DNA from: Ectobius pallidus | Taxonomy: Eukaryota > Arthropoda > Insecta > Blattodea > Ectobiidae | Assembly (NCBI GenBank): GCA_964059195.1 | Contig: CAXKWD010000001.1 | Coordinates: forward strand, 215,458,484-215,522,483 | Reading direction: 5' to 3' | DNA: 64,000 bases | Shown: positions 9,486 through 21,400 of the stretch, piece after piece | Numbering within the stretch: position 1 is the stretch's first letter | How the letters are laid out: the number at the start of each line of letters is the position of its first letter | Translations under genes and position numbers: made by a program | The notes under the pieces: generated by a model | Told to the model about the DNA's origin: nothing | What the model saw: the letters and a program-made list of their open reading frames with translations, nothing else | Database searches by the model: none

Positions 9486-12400
9486 ATTAAAACCATTATA
9501 AAATGATGTATTCTCATGTCAAGATTATATTATCTTCATATATTAAGATGTTAGGAACTATTTGCAGGCAATGCGAATTTTGTAAATAAAACCACACATG
9601 GCCAGGAGAAGAACCATTAACACATCACTACTATACAATTTGTTATTCCTTCTTGACCAATCATAGCTCTCCATCTACCTGTTCCACTTCCCAGTTTTCC
9701 TATTGGACCCTCCACTCCACCCAGTCCATTGTCTTTTCTATATACATGCACGTCGGCTTCAATAACATCACAAGTCAAAAAACACAATTATTCAGTATGA
9801 GCAAAAAACACTTTCATATACCTAACAAAATAATTATTAAATAAATGGATCAAAACCTGAGAATTACAGTTTAGTTAATGCATGTATTATATTATGGTTA
9901 CTGAAAGGGTCTTTTTATTATTCCAGTTAATATACACCCTTTTTTTACCTGAAAAAAACCTTTTGAGTTGTGTCACTTTTGTTGCAAAACTGCTCCCTAG
10001 CGGTTATTTTCATAATTATTACAGAAGTATTGTTCTAGCTGGCTGTAGGTCTGAATTTGGCGGTCTTCAGGGTACTATTAACTCAAAATTGGCAATTTTT
10101 GACTAATGACGTTATTGAAACCGATTTGTGAATTAATAATACAGACCTTTTTTCTTAATTAGCTCCTTCTCCCAGTAGATGGCAGTGGAGCAAGCTGCCG
10201 ATGCTCAGAATCAATCCTTCTACTCACTCGGTTGGAAGCTCAGAAACTATTATCCACAACTAGTGGTGTTTGAAAATGGTTTTATTTAAATAAATCAATC
10301 AATAAAAAAGAATGGATATTTTAAAATTCAAATGACGGTGTTTGGCATTTTAATGCAGAGAATTTTGAAGACAATTTTTTTGCTTATAATCTAGCCGATA
10401 CACACAGTACTTGAACACGAGAACAATCATTTTAAAGCAGGACTTATAACATACCTCTTCGCCTCGAGAAATTCGTCTCTTAGCAAAGATGATAATTCTG
10501 AGATCACGCTCCACTTCTACAATCTCTGCAACACAGTTCGGGTTGCATGAGTGGTTGATGTATCGTGCCAATCCTCCGGACAGCGTGGCATCCACAACTC
10601 GCTCCTCGTCCAAGCGGAACATGTAGATACCTCGATTCTGGAAAAAAAATGAAAGCAATGACTGTAGACATCTTAGTGTGGGATATATACTTAGTTTTCT
10701 ATGCTGGAAAGTTCTGGGATGCTTTCTTTTCATATTTCACTACCAACTTTTTAAATTTTATTACTGTATTGGCCCTAAAATAAGACAATTCCCCCCCCCC
10801 CCTCAAAAAGTTATACTTATCTTATATATGCAACCTAGCACTATTGAAAACTTATTTTTCGTAAATCCCTCTTTATGATGGATGTCCAACCCAAGATCAG
10901 TTATGTGGAGATTCACCAAACTTCACTAAATTTTACCAAAATTCATTTTTCTTGCATTTGTGCTTCTGAGTTTGTACTGTATTGTTGCTTAACACGTAAA
11001 GGTTCGTTTGACCACCGTCATGGCAGACCGTGTGGAAAAGACAGCAACTTCATTGTGTAAACACATAAATAAAGGCGTGAGAAGAAGTTAGGAGATGAAC
11101 TTCAAAATTTGCGATTTACATGAAGCAAAATGAACAGGCTGCAAAAAAGTTCAGTGTATCTGAATGTAATGTATGATGTTGGCGGAAAGAGGAAGAAAAG
11201 TTGAAGAATGTTGGCACATTGTGGAAAATATTCAGAGGACCCAAGACTGGAAGATTTCAAGAAATCAATAGGCTTGTTTGTGAATATGTGCAGGAGAAAC
11301 AAAACGATGGGTTTGCTGCAAGTCGAGATGGAATGAAGGAATTTAAAAAAATTGGGCCAATAAGGTATCTCTGTCTTGGTATTATCGTCTTACCCTGGAT
11401 TCATACAGCTTTTCTCGCAGCTCTGATAATTCAGTTCGGATCACTTCTCCAATATACTCAATCACCATTGTGTGACGCTCCAGATCTCTTGCTGCATAGA
11501 GTCCAAGACCTTGGATTTTTGACCTGAAATAATGACAGGAAGTAATTAAGGAGAGATTTACAAACAACTTGACGATAATGGAATTTTACATATGATAAAA
11601 ATACAATGATGGTAAATATCCCCCCATCTTGAAACTGCACAGAATAATCTAATACAAAATTATAAATACAATTTGTAAAGATTTCATTGTTTTATGTTTT
11701 AATTTATATAAACTATAAGATAAGATAAGATACTTTATTGTCATAAGCGCTTACAGTTGGTTGAGCATTGCTCAAGTAAACAGATGACTCGTCAGATTAG
11801 AATGTATAACACTAGAAAAGAAAAGGAAATACAATAGATGAACAACATTATAATAACAAGAAATATAAATATTAGTAGACTACTTTGCAGTCGGTAATTA
11901 TGATCTGCTGGATAGTGACATCATCCTCAGGGTACCCTACACTACCAGTTGTATATTGTCTGCCATGTATTCGGCAACTGAGTAGTATGCCTTGTCTAAG
12001 AGTAGGGCCTTCACTTTCTTATTAATTTTTTAAAATATGTATTTTTAAGCACTTATATTGATCTAAGTACCCTGGATGCCCAACAAGTTCATCCACCTGC
12101 TACCAGATGGCCAGTCGGAATTAGCTGATAATGTTGGAGATACCCGTTGAAACATATGTTCTGGGTAAATATACCTAATGATGAAGTTAGTGTGCATATT
12201 TCTATACTCAATCTTGCTCCAGATTTCAACGCTTCACTGTGCTATTTCTCTAGTAATACTAATATGTGCTAGAGTACATGTTCGATTCTCAGAAGAAAGT
12301 AAACTCAGTAATATAGTTCATTTTAACAACTGCCTACAATAGTAGGTGACCTCACAAAGATCCAGTCTGCGATAACTCAAAAAAAGATAAATATTATCTT

Positions 12401-15400
12401 GCTCTGACAGTTATTACTATACGGCTCACATTATACGAAGGAAAATTGGGTGAAGCTTTAATGTAACCCGTCTATGTAAGTAACAAATGACAGCGAGACA
12501 ATGTTGCCCAGTTCAGATAACTCCGTGCCTAACAGAAGTGTTATGTTGTGCAATTTGAATTGCGCTGCAAAAAACTATATAGAAACCAAAATTTTCCATG
12601 TACCACGAAAAACAAGAAATGTTTCTGAAGCCAGCTGTACAAAAACCATGTTTTTACGACAAGTGGTTGTTGAGTTATGAGGTTTTGAATGATAAGTAAC
12701 ACTGTTGATCAATCACGCACCTCCAGGGAGTAGCCGCATGAAATCTACGCTCTCTTTCTTTCTTCTGACAAGTGCGACTTCAGTGCACAAGAGTCCGCAG
12801 GGACTGGCGCACAGCATTTTCCTTCATATAGCGTGAGCCATATAATGGAGTGAATATAAATGATAATTTATAATTTTAATAGGCTATAATCTTGTAAAAC
12901 AGATAAACTGATATCCTGAAGAACTTCCAGAAGATGGCAGTAAGGAAATTCCTGAAAGCTGCAATCATATTTCCTTGAAATTGTGTTTTGTTTCTGTAAA
13001 CTGCCCCAGGGAAACTTACTTTGTGGATGGTCGTTGTAAATCTTGCAAATGGCTTGTCTGCAGGAATTTTTTTTGCTTCTGTTATCATATACTTTCAACC
13101 ATTTTGGTTTGTGCTATTAATTATGATACACTCTGTACAGTTTAAAATCACTTAGACAGATCTCTAGGAATGTGTTACCTTGCAAGGTAGACGTTGTTGC
13201 GCCACTCCTGCTTCATCTTCTTGTACTGAGAGCTCTTGGAGTGGACAAACTGCTTGGAGTATGGACATGCAGCTTCTCCTGCCACAGTTGCTGTTGGCAC
13301 GAAGATGGGCCTGGACGATGACCCTGTCCTCTGTGTATGGGGTCGCTTCCACAAGAACTTGTCTTTGAGTTTGGGTTCTGTTCGAGCACAGCCGGTTGGG
13401 TTGACAGCTAGGGGCAATTCCAGCAGAGGATTGCGTCCATACTTGAACCTGTAGTCTGTCAGGGTCTCCACACCTGATAACATATCACAAAGTATGGCTT
13501 TGAAGCTTATGCAAGAATTTAAAACAATTAATGTAACCATAGAGACTACTAATATCTGAGAATATCAATAGCTACCAAACATCTAGGATATTATACTACT
13601 TACGTTTTGATCCGTTCCCTTCATTGTGTAATTTTCATATTGTATGTGTTTCTTGTTTCTTTTTTATTTTTTTCTGTATTTTTTTAGTTGTAGTATTAGT
13701 TTAAATATTTTTAGTATTACATTAAACACATAATATTAGTGATGTAAAACTGGTGTAATTAGTATAAGAGAATGTTGTATTTTGGCTATGAACATGTTAT
13801 ATTCTCAACAAAATAAATAAATAATAAATAATACAATGAATGAAAATAGCAAAGTGGAAATCACACAAATGGAATTTTTCTTCCCATAAATACAATACAC
13901 CATGTCTATAAAATTTTGGATGATTTCATAAGGCTATATTTTCACTACAACTTAACATAAATAAATTATCACCATTTGAAAGAGAGGTTTAAGTTTTGTA
14001 GTATATTTCTGATTTTCGTTTGTCATGTAATGGGAACCTTGGTGTTTTTGGAGGAAATGGCTTCATTACCAACTGATCTTAGGTGGTGTGTTATTGAATA
14101 TGCGTGAAGAGACAAGTGTTGTAGAGGTTCAAAAGGCATTTTGATGCCAATTTTGTACCTTATTTTGTTACCTTATCGACACATGCCAAGTCGATGGACT
14201 AGTCGTGCAATGGCCGCAGACAACACTTTCTGCACACGGCCACCAGATCTCACAGTTTTGATTTCTTCCTGTGGGGTTACGTCAAGTTCAATGTTTACAT
14301 CCCTCTTCCAGGAACATTGCCAGAATTGAGAAGGTGCATTACCGCAGCCATCGAGAACGTCACACAAGACATGATTGAAAGAATTTGGCATGAATGGGAT
14401 CATTGCCTGGACGTGTGCTGTATTACACATAGGGCTCACATCGAATGCATTTTCCCTCTTTCGAATGGTAGTAAGATATTTTATTTATGTTAAGTATTAC
14501 CGTATTTTGCAGACCATAAGATGCACTTTTTTTTTCAAAATGGGTATGTCTAATGATCTGAAGTAAGGTAAAAAAAATTAAAATTACGGTAAATATTGCC
14601 TGTAATACCAAATACCATAATCATAAAGAAGGTGTTCTAAGGATAACTTAGTTGCAAATTTTGGCACACACTGTACATCAAGACACTTATCATAATCGGT
14701 AAAATGAAGGCAGCAGGAAGCCAGGAATACAACGTGAAAAGGAGTACGAAAGGAGTTGTCTCTGTGGGATGGTCTAATGAAGGCAATGACCTCTTACAGC
14801 CTGACAATGAGCACTGAAAGCAATTTGCACTGAATCCATTGTAAAGTCATGATTTGTGTATGCAATGAAGTAAATTATTCCCTATAAAAATTTTCGTTTA
14901 GAATCACATAAATTTTTTCCTTAAATTTCCATCCTAAAACCAAGGTGCATCTTATGGTCCAGAGCATCTTATAGTCCAACAAAATATGATAGTGAAAATA
15001 TAGCCTTATGAAAACATCCAAAAATTTATGGACAATTTATGGAAAATTTATGCTCTCTCTACGGAAGAGATATTGGAGCTTACAGGAATCTACAGTTGTA
15101 ATGTTATAAATTAAATACTCCACAGCACCTACACTCTTTTAAATATATTTCTGGCAATACATAAAAACTTTACTTTTCGATGATACAACATAACATCGTT
15201 GGTGTCACATTTCTAATTACAAACCCATGCAGGATACTGTAAACTTACCTGGCAAACTCTCCAGCACTCTGACAACAGCTGGTTCAGTCAAGCCAAACAA
15301 ATCCTCTCCTGAAATGTATCTTGGGAACACCTGCACACCTCCCATCTCCTTTCTCAGGGTTGCGAGTGGTTCCAGGATGCGAGCCCACACGGCACGAGGT

Positions 15401-18400
15401 GTGCTGTCTCGCAGCTCCAGATCGTCTTGGCATGGTTCTTGCACCAGAACTCTGAATTCGGGACGACCAGCCACGTCATGAATGGAGCACACGTAGCGAC
15501 ATCTTTTGTTGGGCACTCTCATGCTCCAATAGAAGCGAACCTAGTAACATACCAAGCACAATTTGTAGTAACCTTAACTTATAGATACAGGGATGTCATG
15601 ACATATATATTATGGTTTTAAACCCACTTAAACTTCACTTTATGGTTTCTATGTAGTGTCAATCACCATGATGAACATCCTCAGCTCAATCTGAAATTTG
15701 GTTGGCAAGGTTGCTCCCCTCAATGACCAATCCCGGCTGATGGATGCATCTAGTGGTGGGTGGATGTTCTTCTGGTGGTATCTCGAAAGTGAAGTTTAAG
15801 TGTGTTTAAAATCATAATATGCAGGGTACTAATGAATATCACTGAAATATTTTACCTGTAAACAGAGATAACATAGACAAACAACTTTTATTAGGAGATT
15901 TTTGCTCTATGACGTAAAAAGTGCATGCTACAGGGCATTTAAAGTCATTACAAATTGGTGCCCATAAGTCAATAATTAAGCGAAACAGGGTTAAGATTTT
16001 CATTAAATTGACTTCATGCCTTCTTAATGATCGACAAAACCTGATTCTTAACTATTCATCAACAGCTATCAGAATCTGCAAAATTTACAGACTAATCACA
16101 TGAAAAGGCAGTTTGTTCATCAGTTTACCTGATTTTATTTTTTAGTTCACAGACCTGTTACAGCATAAAATCTCCCAGGGCATGGCCACCACTGACTTAT
16201 AACATTTGAAAAAAAGCAAAAAAGGAGCGTTGTTGCTAACACTAAAGTTATGAATAAAAAACACTAATGCAGTTAGAAACCGAATTCTGAATGATGTACA
16301 GTTCTTAGAAATAAAGCTGCAAAAAGGAAAACTGATTCTTTGATCACAATAAACAGCATTTTTTCAATGTATGAGTATTAAACCGTACAGGACTTCATAA
16401 AAGTGATACAATTACTAATCGTAGTAACATTATCCATGATTACATTAAGCAGCGTTCACTGTACCTCAACGAAAGACAGGTTATGTCACATGCAGGGTGA
16501 GGTAGATAGTTATTCATCCTAATTTATAAATGTAACATGCATACTTACAATTTTATAACCGATGGGATAGATATAGTTGGGAGTGTGGAAATTCTGGAGT
16601 TGATGTGGGAGGAGCTGCCCCACACTGAGGAAGATGAGACTGCCCACTCGTAACAGATTGTTGTGATCCTGGTGCATCACCGTTGCCACCTGCCTATTTT
16701 CATCGCGGTTCACATACACTCGACGGAACACTGCCAGGGTTGTCAGTTCATTGTCTTTCTCATTTTTCGGAATGTGAGCTGTGCAATATGTTGTCTGTAA
16801 CATCAATGGGATGGAATATGAATATCAGAGGTTAACACCAAAACTTGACCAACTTGTCACAGAAAAATAAAAGTTAAAGAATAACAAAAGCACACTTTTG
16901 CATTGATTACATATATTAAAAAATTGAGTATTCCATCATTTATACCTTTTAAATTTGTAAAATTAATTAAAAAGGTGAATACTGTATTTACCCAAATATA
17001 AGGCCACACTTGTTTGCCTAGATTAAGTCCAGTGAAATATATCTGCAGCTTAAAATCGCTTACAAGTGAATTTAGGTCATAATGGTAATGCACACAACAT
17101 AGCCGGTTGATCTACTGTGGCCGGTACCGCTCTTCCAAACATTGCCACCTATCGATTATCCTGAACCTTCATGAATATTGATATATTAATTACTTCAACA
17201 TCGAAAATACTCAGATTTCACATAATAGAAAATGCGTAAAACTACACGAGCAGGTAATGTTCATTTTATAAATGCATTTTTTTCGTATTCTGTCGTTTTT
17301 TATAGCGGTGTTACAGAATATTCCTATACTATGAGCTGCTCAGGAGCAAAGAAATGCAAATAATGGTAATTTTAAACTCATGGTAACTGAAAGTGAAATT
17401 ATGAAAAATAAAAAGTAGTGTGATATTCAATAGTGAAAGTCATTTGAAGTGTAAAGTACTGCTTTCTGTTTTCTTTTTTCATCGATTTCATTGTTTCATT
17501 TAACATTTGACAAAATAAAATTGGAATTTAGTAATTTAAGTCATTTGATAAATTTTTTTTTCTTATTTCAGGCCTATTTCACCTTAAAAATATGTTACTT
17601 TGAAGTTATGATAATGAGGCAGCTTATTATTTCACATTGGGTTAGTTAAATTTCAGTATTAATATTAGATGGAAATCTACAGTGAAGACAGTGTTGATAT
17701 CTGTAACAAGATTGAGATTGGAAATATACACACTAACTTCACTAAAAGGTATATTTACCCAGTATGATCATTTCAATGGGTCTTCATCATCAGCTGATTC
17801 CGACTGGTCCTCTAGCGGCGGGTGAATGAACTTGTCGATTGACTTGATGTCTTCATCATCAGCTGATTCCGACTGGTCCTTTAGCAGCGGGTGAATGAAC
17901 TTGTCGATTGACAAGTCAATCAGGGGACCAGTCGGAATCAGCTGATGATGATGTGAAGACCCATTGAAATGATCATACTGGGTAAATATACCTTTTAGTG
18001 AAGTTAGTGTGTATATTTCCGATCTCAATCTTGCTACAGGTAATTACATTTTTTCTTTACTTCTAGTGTTATAAAAGGTAGGTGCAGCTTATATTTGTAA
18101 AAAACACTATAAATAAATAATCTCCTACACCATCCACTGACCTTGTTCTTATAGAAAACACAGCCATCCTTAACTGCACAGCCCAGGTGGTACACGTTAG
18201 AGCAGCGCAGTTTGAAGCAGCGAATGGTAGCACCAGTGCGGTGGCAGACAACACAGTTGAGCACCAGACTTTGCTGAAGAGCATTCTCAAGGTTCATGAG
18301 GGCTCCATTCACCGTCTCATACACATCATCTGACCACAGCGCACAGTTCAAGTGTACCCACTTGTCCACATCAAAATTCAGCAATCTGTACAGTGAAATT

Positions 18401-21400
18401 TCAGTAAAGTACAACAGAAAAACAAGTTGTTTAAGTACAATATTTGGCAAGTTAACACTTTGCGACCCGAGCGGCTCCCCTTTCCATCGGCCCGGTCGCC
18501 TTCTCCGCCAGGCAGGCTTCCCCTCCGCCTACCGCGCATCTACCCCGCTGCCGGCCGCTACTAAGCGCCGGTAATGCAGCTTCCTGTGTTAAGCCGCAGC
18601 TTACTCTAATGATTGCCTTGCACCATACATAATATTTCACAATGTTTAAAAACGATTATAAAAACAAAATAAAATTTCACGAAATATATTAAAACAATAC
18701 CCTTGTACCAAACATCATATTTCACGATCTTTAAACACCGATTTGAAAGAAAAAAAAATTCACAATGTATAGAAAATCGAAATTTACATAATATTTCCCA
18801 ATTTTAAAAAACGCCGTGTTAATTGATGCAGAAAAATTCCCTTGCACCAACACTACTCTTTTCATAACAAACAAACCATCTCAAAATTAGAAAACCCGAT
18901 TCTTGCGTTAACACTCGCTAGCGCCAACTAAATTAGATAACTAAAATATACCGGAACTTCCTTCACTGCTCAACTGTCCTTCGTAGCGTAACGGATAAGT
19001 CTCTTGGCTACGATGCTAAGGGTCATGCGTTCGATCCAAAATTTACTGTTAGGAATAGGTCTCGAATAGGTAGGTAGGGTGAAGAGGAGGTGAGAGGAAG
19101 AGAGGAAAGAGACGGGAAAGGAAGAGAAGAAGAGAATAAAGGAATAATAAATTATTTTTCTCTTTCACCATTTCCTTACTAGATGTCGCCACCGTCGCTA
19201 GGTTTCTCGTAGTGGTGGGGGGCTCGGTCGGGTCGTAATGTGTTATTTTCCCCAATATTTTATGTGGGATTATTTATAGTGAAGTGCCGCCCTCTGGACA
19301 TCAAGCAAGGATTTGACAGTTGACTAGAAATTGAAAATGTGGGCAAAGCCCATGAAACGTATGCTCTGCAAAAATGTAAGTAAAAGTGAAGTCTAAAGTG
19401 TTTCAATGCAACCATCTCACTTAATTAACATGCTTAACAACTATTTTGTTTCTTAATTTATTTTCTATAATAGGCTACTATTCATCTCTACCATCAATAT
19501 TGTTAATGTCGCTCTCAAACTTTTGCACATCTTTTCATGTTCCACGTTATAGATCTTATAAATTGCATAATCTTTTTTTCATCCCAAAAGCAAACACTGA
19601 CTCCCACAATAATTCTCCTTTTTATAATGTGCTCCGTCTATACAATCTATTGCACAAAATGGGCAATATACGAGGCGTGTTTTTTAAGTAAGTACCGTTT
19701 TGGAATTAAAAAAAGACGTGCAAAGATATCGCAATAATTTTATTTTTATGGTTACCTATATCTCTTGTCTACGCACTGATGCAATTACAGTCTGATTCTT
19801 CATTGTATACGTTGTTTACTGAGTGTTTAAGATGCCTCCGACAATCGTGAGTCCCGCCGATTGTGAAGTACGGGCTGTTATACGATTTCTTAGTGCTAAA
19901 AGCGTAAAACCGATCGATATTCATCGTGAGATCTGTGAAGTTTACGGACAAAACATTATGAGTGAGATGGAATGGTAAGGAAATGGGTGAGAGCATTTAA
20001 AGATGGCCGCACAAATGTGCATGATGAAGAACGGAGTGGGCGTCCTTCGGTCTTTAATGAAGATTTGGTGCAGAAAGTGGAAGAAAAGGTGAGAGAAAAC
20101 AGACGCTTTACAATTTCATCAATGTGCGACTGGTTTCCTCAATATTCTCGTAGTGTTTTGTATCGCATTGTGACCGAGAACTTGAATTACCGGAAATTGT
20201 CAGGCGGCAGAATTTTATGAGGAGGGTATTCAAAAACTGGTGCCACGTTATGACAAGTGCCTCAATATTCACGGAAATTATGTAGAAAAGTAGATTAAGG
20301 TACAGGCTTTCATGTAAAAATAAAATTATTGCGATATCTTTGCACGTCTTTTTTTAATTCCAAAACGGTACTTACTTAAAAAACACGCCTCGTAGATATA
20401 TTGAATACTAACAATAAGCGGTTTAAAAGTATCTGTGATCAAAATTTGAAAAATTTAAAATAGTAGTAATGAAAAATTGTTAGTTAAAATATGCTCCATG
20501 TCATTTTCTTTATTTAAGTCTTTTGTTTCCTCCAAAACGATTATATTATTAATGTTTTGATCTGTTCCCTTCATTGTGTAATTTTCTTATTGTAGCTGTT
20601 TCTTGTTTCTTTTTTCTGTATTTTTTTGTTGTAGTATTAATTTAAATATTTTTAGTATTACATTAAACATAAAGTATTAGTGTTGTAAAACTGGTGTAAT
20701 TTGTAATTAGAATGTTGATTTGTATAACTGGTGTAATTTGTAATTAGAAATTAGCATGGACCCCATGAATAGGCACCACCTCCTACTCTGCAACAAACTG
20801 GACAAGTCTAAACAAGAGAGACAACTAATCTCACATCTCTACTGGGACGCCAGATTCCAAATGGGCTAGATGACCCAATGGAAGACCATTGGAAGAAGAA
20901 GAAGAAGACATTCTCAACAAAAAAGAAAGAAAGAAAGAAAGAAAGAAAGAAATAGTACCTCTGCAGGAATAAAGAAATAATCTGAAAAATGAATCCTCAC
21001 CTTGCTGTACCATCAGCCACTCCATCGCCAATCTGATGACAGAACATGCACTTCCGGGTGTCATCTGGAATCTTGGCAGGCATCATTGTGATACCCATTC
21101 TGAAAAGCATCTGCAACACAAGACAAATTATCCTTTTACTACTGATTCTAGCATTGGTAAGAAGAATATCCAGAATGGAAGAAACTACCGGTAATAATCA
21201 AGTGGTAAGAACTGTGAAAATCTACAAAACAAAGTACCTAAAATGTCCTTGATGATGTGTTTTTGCATAAATAAGCAACATTTTGCACTAAATGAGCTGT
21301 AAGGGCCTATGTTACCACCTGCCGATAATTCCTCCTGATACGTGACTTCCAGATAGCTTAACAAGATGTCTTGTAATACCACTGTCGAACTGCTATCGGG

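Larger units (their letters stand above)
16980..18105. mobile_element. TIR transposon (7.6-kb family copy 2), split by a PLE dimer
   Basis: The left part, TACTGTATTTACCCAAATAT with AAGGCCACAC, tracks the 7.6-kb and 60.6-kb copies base by base to about 17655. The family then resumes at 18045 (TTTTTTCTTTACTTCTAGTG, then GGTAGGTGCAGCTTATATTT). The interruption is the PLE dimer; the right TIR is truncated. Confidence 0.75.

Noticed and set aside
20831..21064. Minus-strand 77-residue frame as an independent gene
   Set aside because: It overlaps the ePHD exon at 21001-21110 and a GAA/AAAG microsatellite; only the exon part is coding.
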